Counted from the first letter of the stretch, positions 54,635-63,850 are shown. The stretch is 64,000 bases of DNA from Thermohalobaculum sp963822985 (GCA_963822985.1 CAWGJU010000008.1:359456-423455); one strand, 5' to 3'. The notes: a model not told the origin generated them from the letters alone. Numbers and translations are program-made.

Positions 54635-55258
54635 TCAGCAGGCGCGGCGCCGGCGCGTCAGAACACCGAACACGCCGAGCCCGGCCAGCAGCAACGGCAA
54701 GGAGGCCGGAACCGGGATAGCCGACGCCGAGGCTCGCTCGGTGAAGGCGCTCAGGCCACCATCGGCGAAGACAAGCCGGAACTCGATGCTCGGCGACAGG
54801 CCGGTGAAGTCGAGGCTAATGAGCGACATCGAGACCAGCTCGGCGAGGTTGCCGTTGTCGCCGGAGATCTGCAGGAAATCGAAGCTGTCGCCGACCTCCG
54901 GCACAAAGCCGTCGACGAAGCTCGACCGGACGTCGAAGGGGTCAGAGCTGACGAAGTCGCCGAGGATCTTGAGGATATCGAAGCTGCCCGGCGCCGTTCC
55001 GCCGATCTCGATGTCGAGCAGCCCGCCGAGCACCTCGAAATCGCCGTCGACCGTGAGCATTCCAGGCGAGGATCCGGGCGCGATGACCCCGCCATCCAGG
55101 CTCAGGATGGCGTCGATGATCCCGCCATCGCCATCGAGCACGCCGCCGGTGCCGATGTAGAGCTTCGGCGCCATGACGGTTCCGCCGTCCTCGACGGTGA
55201 GGCGGCCGAGCGACGTGCCCCCGCCCATGCTCTCCGGCGCGCCGACGATGAACTCATC
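54635..55258 (-). pseudogene. PEP-CTERM-type surface protein, N-terminal part lost at a junction
   Basis: About 207 residues of a Gly/Asp-rich beta-repeat protein (DEFIVGAPESMGGG; LTVEDGGTVMAPKLYIGTGG; ILSLDGGVIAPGSSPGMLTV) ending in a sorting signal: IPVPASLPLLLAGLGVFGVL followed by TRRRRAC, i.e. Pro-containing motif, membrane helix and Arg cluster as used by exosortase. No start or signal peptide is present: similarity stops near 55258, exactly where the phage methylase sequence begins on the other strand. The frame stays open beyond that only as a shadow. Confidence 0.75.
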
Positions 55259-56461
55259 GCTGGCCTCGGGCGCGTGCTGGCCGCCACGCAGCTGGGGCTG
55301 ACCGAAGCGCCGGTGATCGTACTGGGCCACCTGACCGAGGCGCAGCGCCGGGCCTACCGGATCGCGGACAACAAGCTGACCGAACTCGGGACCTGGGACG
55401 AGGCGCTGCTGTCGGCCGAACTGAACGACCTGCTGGCCGAGGATTTCGACCTGTCGCTGGTCGGGTTCTCGGATGGCGAGTTGGACAAGCTGCTGGCCTT
55501 CGTGCCGGAGGGGGACGGTGAAGAAGGTGGCGCCGGGGGCTCCGTGCCGCCGGTGACCATCCCCGAGCCGCCGCGCAATCCGGCGTCGCGTACCGGCGAT
55601 CTCTGGATCCTCGGTGACCACCGGCTGCTCTGCGGCGACAGCACCAGCGCGGCCGATGTGCGCCGCCTGATGAACGGCGAGCGGGCGATCCTGTTCGCGA
55701 CCGATCCGCCGTATCTGGTGGATTACGATGGCTCGAACCATCCGACGCGGAACAAGGACTGGTCCGCGTCCTACGGCACGACCTGGGACGACAGTTCGCA
55801 GGGCGCGGAGCTCTACGACGGCTTCATCGCCGCCGCCGTCGCCGAGGCGATCGCCGAGGACGCCGCCTGGTACTGCTGGCACGCCTCGCGCCGCCAGGCG
55901 ATGCTCGAAGCCTGCTGGGAGAAAGCCGGCGCCTTCGTCCATCAGCAGATCATCTGGGTGAAGGACCGCGGGGTGCTCACCCGGTCGCACTACCTCTGGA
56001 AGCACGAGCCCTGCTTCATGGGTTGGCGCCGACCGAACCGCCCGCCGAAGGTGGCCGAGCAGACGCTGGCCTCGACCTGGGAGATGCCGTCCTTCGCCAA
56101 GGACGAGCGCCCCGACCATCCGACGCCAAAACCGCTTGACGCTTTCGGCATCCCGATGCGCCAGCATGTTGCGCGCGGCGGGCTCTGTTACGAGCCGTTC
56201 TCGGGCTCCGGCTCGCAGATCATGGCGGGCGAGGCCAACGGCCGCCGCGTCTTCGCGATGGAGATCAGCCCGGCCTATGTCGATGTCGCCGTGGAGCGGT
56301 GGCAGGCCGAGACCGGCCGCGACGCGATCCTTGATGGCGATGGTCGGACCTTCGCGCAGGTGAGGACCGAGCGGCTGGGCGACGACGCCGACGCCCCGGC
56401 CGATCCCCCGGCAACGGACACCGCCCTCGAACCCGCGCGAAAGCGCCAGACCGCCGCGTGA
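55247..56461 (+). pseudogene. ParB-domain DNA methyltransferase (beta class), N-terminus lost
   Basis: Phage-type DNA modification methylase. The visible part begins inside the ParB-like domain (DELIAGLGRVLAATQLGLTE, where intact proteins have a His in AGHGR) and lacks roughly the first 60 residues and a start. The methylase domain has motif IV DPPYLVDYDG, then motif I-like PFSGSGSQIMAGEANGRRVF, i.e. the order of beta-class N6-adenine/N4-cytosine enzymes. Between them lies KPLDAFGIPM. Expression could start at the GTG at 55274. Two bases upstream of the C5 methylase. The AGLG change at the ParB motif may be part of the junction. Confidence 0.8.
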
Positions 56462-56462
56462 C

Positions 56463-57644
56463 ATGCATGACCTGGCTTTACCTTCCTCCGGAGACGCTTC
56501 CGGGGCCGGAGACGCATGCCTCTTCGGCCTCTCCCTCTGCTCCGGCGCAGGCGGGCTCGACCTCGGGCTCGCCATCGCCATCCCCGGATATCGTGCTGTG
56601 GGCTATGTCGAACGGGAAACCTTCGCCGCAGCCACTCTCGTGGCGCGGATGGAAGACGCGTCCCTGGATCAGGCTATTGTCTGGGACGATGTTGGAACCT
56701 TCGACGGCCGCCCGTGGCGCGGCGCGGTGGACATCGTCACTGCGGGCTATCCGTGCCAACCGTTCTCGGTCGCAGGCAAACGCCGGGGCGCGGACGACCC
56801 GCGCCACCTCTGGCCGCATGTCGCCCGCATCATCGGCGAGTGCGAGCCGCCCTTCGTCTTCCTCGAGAATGTCGCCCATCATCTCCGCCTCGGCTTCCCC
56901 GAAGTCGCCAGCGGACTGGTCGGCATGGGCTACAAGCTTGCGGCAGGCCTCTTCACGGCGGCGGAAGTCGGCGCGCCCCACAAGCGCGAGCGGCTGTTCA
57001 TCCTCGCCATCCGCGAGGGGGACGAGCTGGCCGACCCCGCGCGCCTGCTCTGGTACCCGGTCGAGTGGCGGGAACCGGACGGAACTGCTGCGGCTCTGGA
57101 CGACGCCGAGGGCCAGCGCCAACGAGAACCGGCAAACGAAACCGACGCCATCGCAGGCTGCGGGCCAGCACGGCATGAACCTCGCGACGACAGCCGCGAT
57201 GTGGCCGACGCCGCAGATCGACAGCTTCCGCAGCCGGGGTGGCGACAGGCGCGACGAGAAGGGTCTGGACCGGATGGCGCGGGACTGGCCGACGCCGATG
57301 GCGAACGACGGATGCAAGCCGAGCGCGGGCAACCGACGGACAGCAGACCTGACCCATGCAGCCGGGATGTGGATGACGCCGACGGCGCGGGATCACAAGG
57401 ATGGGGCGACGACACTGGCGAACACCCAGGTGAACGGCCTGCTTGGCCGCCAGGTCCTGGTGACGCCGATGGCTGGGAGCGATACCTCCGAGCCGCGCCG
57501 GACCTTGAACCCGCTGTTCGTCGAGGCGCTGATGGGCTGGCCCACCGGGTGGACCGGCTTCGGCTCTGTGGCAATGGCGTGGTCCCCTTGGTTGCGGCGC
57601 ATGCGCTGCGAACTCTGGCGGCTGAACTGCTGGCCGATGGATGA
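56463..57644 (+). CDS. DNA (cytosine-5) methyltransferase, phage type
   Basis: 393-residue C5 methylase. Motif I LSLCSGAGGLDLGL, motif IV with catalytic Cys AGYPCQPFSVAGKRRG, motif VI FLENVAHH, motif VIII KRERLF and motif X CGNGVVPLVAAHAL are in order. The region between VIII and X (residues ~200-350) is low-complexity (LADPARLLWYPVEWREPDGT; GLADADGERR), as in related phage enzymes. Notably the second half is also open in the +1 frame with sensible sequence (see finding). It follows the other methylase by one base; together they probably protect phage DNA from restriction. Confidence 0.85.
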   Translation: MHDLALPSSGDASGAGDACLFGLSLCSGAGGLDLGLAIAIPGYRAVGYVERETFAAATLVARMEDASLDQAIVWDDVGTFDGRPWRGAVDIVTAGYPCQPFSVAGKRRGADDPRHLWPHVARIIGECEPPFVFLENVAHHLRLGFPEVASGLVGMGYKLAAGLFTAAEVGAPHKRERLFILAIREGDELADPARLLWYPVEWREPDGTAAALDDAEGQRQREPANETDAIAGCGPARHEPRDDSRDVADAADRQLPQPGWRQARREGSGPDGAGLADADGERRMQAERGQPTDSRPDPCSRDVDDADGAGSQGWGDDTGEHPGERPAWPPGPGDADGWERYLRAAPDLEPAVRRGADGLAHRVDRLRLCGNGVVPLVAAHALRTLAAELLADG

Positions 57645-57722
57645 GGCGGCGGCATGAGATACCGTCTGGTTTATCAAGTGGTTTGTTGCGCCGCAGGCGC
57701 GATCGGCTCCGATATTTGGCGT

Positions 57723-58896
57723 CTACGCCGCTCGCGCCTGCTCGGTGGCGATGACGAACGGCTTTCGGTTCTTGGCGACGCTGAAAACGGCGTGAAGCAG
57801 TTTGCGCATGGCGGCGATGAGCGCGAGCTTGGGCGGCTTGCCGGCCTCGCGCAGGCGATCGTGGAAGGCCTTGAGCCAAGGATTGATGCGTACGGCGGCC
57901 AGCACGGTCATCCAGAGCGCGCGGCGCAGCTTCGCGTTGCCGAAGGCTGTGGCGGCACGGGCGGCTGTACGCTTTCCCGATTGCCGGAGGCCGGGAACGA
58001 CACCGACATAGGCAGCGAAGGCGCCGGCGCTTCGGAAGCGGGCCGGATCGCCGACGGCGGCGATGATGCGCGCCGCGGAATGTGGTCCGATGCCGTCGAT
58101 GCTGGTGAGCAGGCGGCCGACCTCATGGGCGTCAAGCAGCCCCTCGATATCGGCCTCGATCTCCTTCAGGCGGCGGCGCCAGAGGTCGAGATCCTGGCAG
58201 ATGTGGCGGGCCTGCATCTCGTAGACAGGCCCACGGTGTTGCCCGACCGAACGCCTGGCGGCGGCCACCAACTGCTCGGCACGCTCGACGCCGACCTTGT
58301 GCCGGCCGTCGTAGCGCAGCCGCGCCAGGCGCTGCGGATCGGTGCCGGCGAAGACCTCGGCCGTGGGACACTCGGCGATCAGCGCGGTGGCGAGCATCGT
58401 GTCCAGGCCTTTGACGTAGCGCGTGAACTCCGGAAAGCCGAGGTCGATCAGGCGGTGCAGCTGGCGCACCCGGTCATCGAAATCCTGGCGCAGCCGGTCG
58501 CGGTGGCGCACGAGCTCGCGCAAGGACTTCGGAGACAGCGTCATGCAGACGCGTGGGCGCGGGGCGCTTCTCGAAGCCGAGCCGGGCGAGCGCCAGAGCG
58601 TCGATGGCGTCGGTCTTGGTGCGCTCGAGCTGCGCCTGCTGGAAGCGGCGCGCGACGATCGGATTGAGCAGGACCACGTCATGACCCGCCGCGGCGAGCG
58701 TCGCGTAGAGGTTCTTCCAGTAATGCCCGGTCGCCTCGATCACTACCAGCGCCGGCGGCGGTCCCAGCGCCTCGAGAAGCGTCCGATAGCCGCTCGCATC
58801 CTCGGCAAAGGTGATCGGGCGGCCGATCGGCTCTCCCGCCTCGTCGAGCCGCGCCAGCACATGGCGCTCCGCGGCAACATCGATCCCTGCAAACAT
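57723..58896 (-). pseudogene. IS110-family transposase with one frameshift
   Basis: DEDD transposase. N-terminal part MFAGIDVAAERHVLARLDEA, EATGHYWKNLYATL and KTDAIDALALARLGFEKRPA; after one extra base near 58527 the frame continues SLRELVRHRDRLRQDFDDRV and the C-terminal domain with DGIGPHSAARIIAAVGDPAR, AFAAYVGVVPGLRQSGKRTA and the end KAFHDRLREAGKPPKLALIA. All catalytic parts are present if corrected, so it may be an intact IS with a sequence error. It separates the C5 methylase from the next phage gene; the flanks 57645-57722 and 58897-59118 would hold its ends. Confidence 0.85.
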
Positions 58897-59118
58897 CCGT
58901 CCCTCCCATGTTCAGCGCCAGGGAGCCTCGATACCGACGTTCACGCTCAGCCTTGTCCAAGCGGGGACATGGATCAAGCCGACCCGGCCCCAGGATACCG
59001 TTCGAGCCCCGAACGCCGGTCGAGGGCGCCAATCTCATGCACGAGGAACGACCCTCAAAGCAGACGCGGCGACCCTCTCCCGGCTGTCGAACCACCACCA
59101 TACGAAGGCGGCGGCCCG

Positions 59119-59358
59119 ATGAGTGGAGGAGTTACAAAGCAGTCCCGCCTCATGTCGCTGGTCGAGTCCGTCGCCAACGTCATCGTGGGCTACGGCGTCG
59201 CGGTCATGACGCAGATCTTGATCTTCCCGGTCTTCGGGCTCCACACGACGCTGGCGCAGAATCTGAAGATGGGGGCGGTTTTCACGGTCGTGAGCATCGC
59301 GCGGTCCTTCGCCTTGCGGCGGGTGTTCGAGGCGATCCGAACGCGGGCAGCAGATTGA
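59119..59358 (+). CDS. Small two-helix membrane protein, phage-associated (DUF7220-like)
   Basis: 79 residues, MSGGVTKQSRLMSLVESVAN, with two hydrophobic segments (VIVGYGVAVMTQILIFPVFG; MGAVFTVVSIARSF) and a basic C-terminus (RRVFEAIRT). Proteins of this pattern are frequent in alphaproteobacterial prophages near methylases and carry the DUF7220 label as I recall. Function unknown; holin-like activity is only a guess. Confidence 0.65.
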   Translation: MSGGVTKQSRLMSLVESVANVIVGYGVAVMTQILIFPVFGLHTTLAQNLKMGAVFTVVSIARSFALRRVFEAIRTRAAD

Positions 59359-59372
59359 ACACTCATACGAGT

Positions 59373-60119
59373 TCACAACATGAAGCGAGGCACGATCCAG
59401 GCTGAGTAGCCATTTGACGCGGTATTGAAGTCTTCAACCAAGATGTCCCGCTCGGGACCGGGCAGTCGGTTTAACTCATCTTGGATCGCGGCAGCATCGT
59501 CGCTGCGGCAAATCCATGCGCCAATAATCTGGTCTGCTGAAACGGATCCAATAATCTGAACTTCCGCATCGGGATCTGTTGGTAGAAAAGACGGAATACC
59601 GGTTTCTGCGCGATATGACTGCCCCTTGAAGCGTGTGGGAGCCATTTCGTCTGAAAACATCCGCTCGAACGCCCAAGGACCGCCAAGGAACCCACGGTGA
59701 TCGCGCATTTCACGGGTAGCGGCGTTTCGAAAGCAGAAACGGCAGTTGTGCGTCCAAAGTATACTTGGGTCAATGAAGAGCATGACCCACTCAGCTTGCC
59801 TGGAATCGCGCGACTTGGCGGAGAAGATGTTTTGACTGGCTCCGGAAATGCTGAACGATACCGCCTGATCATTGGCATCCAATCGATGCTGTGCACCGGC
59901 GTAGGCTGTGAACTCTGCAGGATAGAGCGATTCTCGCGGTAGAATACCGTGCTGGACGATGTTGGATAGGTTTTTTGTCAAAGTGAAATGAAGCAGAAAG
60001 CGGATATCTCTGTGCCGTGCAGCATTGCTGATGCGTTGCGATACTGTTGCTCGAGATGGCAATTTTTGCAGCCCTAATTGTCTTCGTCTTCTGGAGTGCA
60101 GCTTTTCACCGTCCCCCAA
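59373..60119 (-). CDS. DarT-like ssDNA thymidine ADP-ribosyltransferase (DUF4433), orphan
   Basis: A DarT/DUF4433-family protein of up to 248 residues. Visible signatures: RFLLHFTLTKNLSNIVQHGI (NAD-binding N-terminal region), AVSFSISG, WVMLFIDPSILWTHNCRFCF and LPTDPDAEVQI, whose Glu186 is the expected catalytic residue. DarT enzymes ADP-ribosylate thymidine in single-stranded DNA and are normally paired with the antitoxin glycohydrolase DarG; no macrodomain gene lies beside it here. No ATG start: TTG at 60119 or at 60062 are candidates. The gene is clearly poorer in G+C than its neighbours and is transcribed against the preceding phage gene, as expected of a moron acquired by transfer. Confidence 0.75.
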   Translation of the reverse strand: MGDGEKLHSRRRRQLGLQKLPSRATVSQRISNAARHRDIRFLLHFTLTKNLSNIVQHGILPRESLYPAEFTAYAGAQHRLDANDQAVSFSISGASQNIFSAKSRDSRQAEWVMLFIDPSILWTHNCRFCFRNAATREMRDHRGFLGGPWAFERMFSDEMAPTRFKGQSYRAETGIPSFLPTDPDAEVQIIGSVSADQIIGAWICRSDDAAAIQDELNRLPGPERDILVEDFNTASNGYSAWIVPRFML

Positions 60120-60217
60120 TGTCTGGTCGCCGCTACTGTTTCAGCAAGAATGGAAAGCAGCAAGATGCCGCCGCCCCATGCGGGACGGCGGCCATCAGCT
60201 TGTCGGGGTCCGGTGCG

Positions 60218-60790
60218 TCAGGCGGCGGGGAGTTTGTACACGCGCCCCCGGTTCTCGACCTTCTCCGAGGTCACCTCGAGCCCGAGCTTCTTCTTCAGCG
60301 CCCCGGCCATCGCGCCGCGCACCGTGTGCGACTGCCAGCCCGTCGCGGCCATGATCTCCTCGATGGTCGCGCCGTCCGGCGCGCGCAGCATGGCGATCAG
60401 CGTGGCCTGCTTGGTGCCCTCGCGCGGCGTGCGCGTCTTGGGCGCGGCCTTCGGTTCGGTGGGGGTGTCCGGCGCGGGCTCCTCGGTCGGCGCGTCCGTC
60501 GCGCCCGCAGGCGCGGTGTTCGCGTCCTCGGGCTCGATCCCGATGGCGGCGAGGCCTGCGTCGGTGGCGACCAGCGTGACGCCGTGGCCGTCGCCGGTCT
60601 CGCGCCAGACGGGCTCGCCCTTGCGCATGTCGGCGTCGACCTCCTGCAGGAAGCCCTTGGCGAGCATCGCGCCGACCACCTTGGCGGCGGCGCCGCCGCG
60701 CAGGCTCTCGGGCAGCGGCAGGGCGATGCGGTCCTCGCGCTGTGCGGCGGCGCTGAGGATGATGGCTTGGGTATCGGAAAGCTTGGTCAT
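60218..60790 (-). CDS. DUF3489-domain protein
   Basis: 190 residues. The C-terminal DUF3489 region reads TKQATLIAMLRAPDGATIEE then IMAATGWQSHTVRGAMAGAL with KKKLGLEVTSEK, a winged-helix-like fold; an N-terminal half (LSDTQAIILSAAAQREDRIA; GVTLVATDAGLAAIG) also looks winged-helix-like, joined by a Pro/Thr/Glu-rich linker. Such proteins are common in alphaproteobacterial prophages and may bind DNA, but no function is proven. Confidence 0.85.
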   Translation of the reverse strand: MTKLSDTQAIILSAAAQREDRIALPLPESLRGGAAAKVVGAMLAKGFLQEVDADMRKGEPVWRETGDGHGVTLVATDAGLAAIGIEPEDANTAPAGATDAPTEEPAPDTPTEPKAAPKTRTPREGTKQATLIAMLRAPDGATIEEIMAATGWQSHTVRGAMAGALKKKLGLEVTSEKVENRGRVYKLPAA

Positions 60791-60885
60791 GGGGTCGTCT
60801 CCGTATTCGGGCCCGCGTCATGCGGCGCCTTCTACGACCCCGAGCCGCGCAGGGCGCGCGGCGGGAGTTCCGGCAGTGCCGGAGA

Positions 60886-61159
60886 TCAGCGGGCGTGCTC
60901 GCCCTCGCCGAAGGCGCTGTCGGTGATGCGCTTCAGGAGGCTGGCGTAGTGTTCGAGGGTGCCGACCATGGCCCAGCCCGCCTCGTCGGGGTGGCAGTTG
61001 AAATGGTCGTCGCTGAGCGCCTGCAGGCGGGCGAGCATCTCGTCGATCTCGGCCTTCTTGCCGATGAAGGCGCGCGAGCGCGGCTTCCTTGTTCCGGCGC
61101 GCCTTCTCGGCGCGGAGTTCGTGGCGCGGGGTGGTGATCGGGTTCAGGCGGGTGGTCAT
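60886..61159 (-). CDS. Small prophage protein, one apparent frameshift
   Basis: From MTTRLNPITTPRHELRAEKA the frame matches a small prophage protein up to KEAALA; ignoring one extra base near 61072 it continues FIGKKAEIDEMLARLQALSD, DHFNCHPDEAGWAMVGTLEH and ends FGEGEHAR, giving 90 residues. As read, the frame continues into nonsense to 60818. GGAG lies ahead of the ATG. Lies upstream of DUF3489 on the same strand; function unknown. Confidence 0.6.
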
Positions 61160-61220
61160 CGTGGTGGCTCCGTGGTGAGTTGCATCGTCTTCGTTGGAGT
61201 GACGTTCGCTCTGTCCGCGA

Positions 61221-61241
61221 TGCTTATCAACTCGATAAGCA
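61221..61241. promoter_or_regulatory. Operator-like perfect inverted repeat between divergent prophage genes
   Basis: TGCTTATC-AACTC-GATAAGCA: two perfect 8-base half-sites around a 5-base centre, A+T-richer than the surroundings, in the 112-base gap between the leftward gene starting at 61159 and the rightward terminase genes starting at 61272. Position and symmetry fit a dimeric repressor site; the repressor is not in the window. Confidence 0.6.
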
Positions 61242-61271
61242 CATGATTTCGAATGATAATCGGAGCCGTCG

Positions 61272-61868
61272 ATGCAGGGCATGAGCGAGCGCCAGTACGC
61301 CGCCCATGTCGGGCTGTCGCGGGGCGCGATCCAGAAGGCGAAGACGGCCGAGCGGCTGGTCCTCTATCCCGACGGCAGCATCAACGCGGCCGCCAGCGAC
61401 GCCCGGCGCGCGGAGACGACGGACCCGTCGAAGACGCGAAAGCCGCCCGCGCCGAAGCTGAAGCCCGTCCCCGAGGCGGCGGTGGCCGCCGTCGGCGACA
61501 CGCTCGCGCGAACAGGGTCTGGCGGTCCGGCGGTCGGCGGCGGCACGACCTTCCTGCAGGCCAAGACCGCGAACGAAGTGCTGAAGGCGCAGGAACGGCG
61601 CATCCGGCTCCAGAAGCTGAAGGGGGAGTTGATCGAGCGGGCCCGCGCGCTGGCGCTGGTGTTCCGGCTGGCGCGGGAGGAACGGGACACGTGGGTGAAC
61701 TGGCCCGCGCGCGCGGCGGCGCTGATGGCGGCCGAGCTCTCGGCGGAATGCAGCGACGCGACAGGCCAGCAGATCACCGTGGAGCCAGCCGCGATGCAGA
61801 AGGTCCTGGAGAAACATGTACGCGCCCACCTCGACGAACTTGCCGAGGTCCGGCCCGACTTCCGGTGA
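61272..61868 (+). CDS. Phage terminase small-subunit-like protein
   Basis: 198 residues starting MQGMSERQYAAHVGLSRGAI with an HTH-like N-terminal region (QKAKTAERLVLYPDGSINAA), a proline-rich linker, and the helical part FLQAKTANEVLKAQERRIRL with KGELIERARALALVFRLARE. This is the Nu1-like packaging element found ahead of GpA terminases; it recognises phage DNA. GGAG sits six bases ahead of the ATG. Its end overlaps the large-subunit start by 53 bases. Confidence 0.75.
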   Translation: MQGMSERQYAAHVGLSRGAIQKAKTAERLVLYPDGSINAAASDARRAETTDPSKTRKPPAPKLKPVPEAAVAAVGDTLARTGSGGPAVGGGTTFLQAKTANEVLKAQERRIRLQKLKGELIERARALALVFRLAREERDTWVNWPARAAALMAAELSAECSDATGQQITVEPAAMQKVLEKHVRAHLDELAEVRPDFR

Positions 61869-63846
61869 GAGCGGCGATGGCCTGACGGACTTCGACGGCG
61901 CGGGCGAGATCCTGCGCGCCTGGGGCAACGGGCTGCGGCCCGACCCGGACCTGACCGTCTCGGAATGGGCGGACCGGCACCGCATGCTCTCGGGCCGCGC
62001 CTCGGCCGAGCCCGGGCGATATCGCACGGTGCGCACGCCCTACATGCGCGAGATCATGGACCGGCTGTCGCCCGGCGATCCCGACGCAGCGGATCGTGTT
62101 CATGAAGGCGGCGCAGGTCGGCGCGACCGAGGCGGGCAACAACTGGATCGGGTTCGCGATCCACCAGGCGCCGGGGCCGATGCTGGCGGTCCAGCCGACG
62201 GTGGAACTGGCCAAGCGCAACTCGCGCCAGCGGATCGACCCGCTGATCGACGAGAGCCCCGAGCTGCGGGAGCGGGTGAAGCCGGCGCGCTCGCGCGACG
62301 CGGGCAACACGATGCTGTCGAAGGAATTCGCGGGCGGCATCCTGATCATGACGGGGGCGAACTCGGCCGTCGGGCTCCGCTCTAGCCCGGCGCGCTACAT
62401 CTTTCTCGACGAGGTCGACGCCTATCCGGCGTCTGCCGACGAGGAAGGCGATCCGGTCGGCGCTGGCCGAAGCGCGGTCGCTGACCTTCGCGCACCGGCG
62501 CAAGGTGTTCCTGGTCTCGACGCCGACCATCCGGGGCGTCAGCCGGATCGAACGGGAGTACGAGGCCTCCGACCAGCGGCGCTATTTCGTGCCGTGCCCG
62601 CATTGCGGGGCGATGCAGTGGCTGAAGTTCGAGCGGCTGCGCTGGGAGAAGGGCCGGCCGGAGACGGCGGAATATCACTGCGAGGGCTGCGAGCAAGCCA
62701 TCGCCGAGCACCACAAGACGGCGATGCTGGAGGCTGGCGAATGGCGCGCGACCGCAATGGCCGCACGATCCGACGCACGGTCGGGTATCACCTCTCGGCC
62801 CTCTATTCGCCGATCGGCTGGCTGAGCTGGGAGCGGGTCGTGCGGGCATGGGAGGCGGCGCAAGGCTCGGACGAGGCGGAGCAAGGCGTCTTCCGCAACA
62901 CGGTGCTCGGCGAGACATGGGTCGAGACCGGCGAGGCGCCGGATTGGCAGCGGCTCGACGGACCGGCGCGAGAGTGGACAGCCGGCACCGTTCCTGCCGG
63001 CGGGTTGTTCCTGACAGCCGGCGCCGATGTGCAGAAGGACCGGATCGAGGTCGATATCTGGGCGTGGGGCCGTGGGCTCGAGAGCTGGCTCGTCGATCAC
63101 GTTGTCATCGAGGGCAGGCCCCGGCGATCCTGAGGCATGGGCCGCACTGACCGCGCTGCTTGGCCGGTCATGGCCGCATGCGCGCGGCGCCGCCATCTGC
63201 GGCTCGCGCGGCTCGCGATCGACACGGGCTACGAGAGCCCGGCCGTCTACGCCTGGGCGCGACGGCTGGCTTCGCGCAGGCGCCGCCCGTCAAGGGCGTC
63301 GACGGCTTTAACCGGGCGAGCCCGGTCGCGGGGCCGACCTATGGTCGATATCACCGAGGGCGGCAAGCGGCTCCGCCGCGGCGCCCGGCTGTGGACGGTG
63401 GCGGTCTCGACCTTCAAGGCCGAGACCTACCGGTTCCTCCGGCTCGAGCGGCCAGAGAGGAGAGGTGACGGGGCAGCTTCCCGCCGGGCACGGTGCACCT
63501 GCCGCACTGGGCGGACGCCGAATGGCTGAAGCAGTTCGTCGCCGAGCAGCTGGTTACCGTCCGCAACAAGCGCGGCTTCGCTCGGCTCGAATGGCAGAAG
63601 CTCCGCGAGCGTAACGAGGCGCTCGATGCCCGGGTCTATGCCCGCGCGGCGGCATGGATCGCCGGCGCGGATCGCTGGTCCGAGGCGACGTGGCGCGACC
63701 TCGAGCAGCAGCTCGCGCCGAAGATGCGGATGCAGAGCCGACGTCCGACGCCGTGGGCGGAGTCCGCGCCCGAGGCAACGGCCGGCTTCGTCCGTCGCCG
63801 CCGCATTCGCGGCCGGCGGGTGATCACGCCTGCCTATCTGAGGTGA
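61816..63846 (+). pseudogene. Phage terminase large subunit (GpA family) in several frames
   Basis: ATPase-nuclease motor of phage packaging. Reading across frames gives a complete GpA: LTVSEWADRHRMLSGRASAE, then MKAAQVGATEAGNNWIGFAI (Walker A region), YIFLDEVDAYPASADEEGDP (Walker B), FLVSTPTIRGVSRIEREYEA, CPHCGAMQWLKFERLRWEKG (zinc ribbon), VGYHLSALYSPIGWLSWERV, LFLTAGADVQKDRIEVDIWA (nuclease Asp), ARLAIDTGYESPAVYAWARR, VKGVDGFNRASPVAGPTY, TVAVSTFKAETYRFLRLERP and VRNKRGFARLEWQKLRERNE. Frame changes occur near 62082, 62460, 62752, 63115, around 63180-63350 and near 63470. Motifs are well kept, so recent decay or poor sequence quality explain it. Confidence 0.8.
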
Positions 63847-63850
63847 GACG

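Noticed and set aside
55259..56581. N-terminal extension of the PEP-CTERM-type protein across the methylase
   Set aside because: It is antisense to the methylase, His/Arg-rich and has no signal peptide; a shadow frame.
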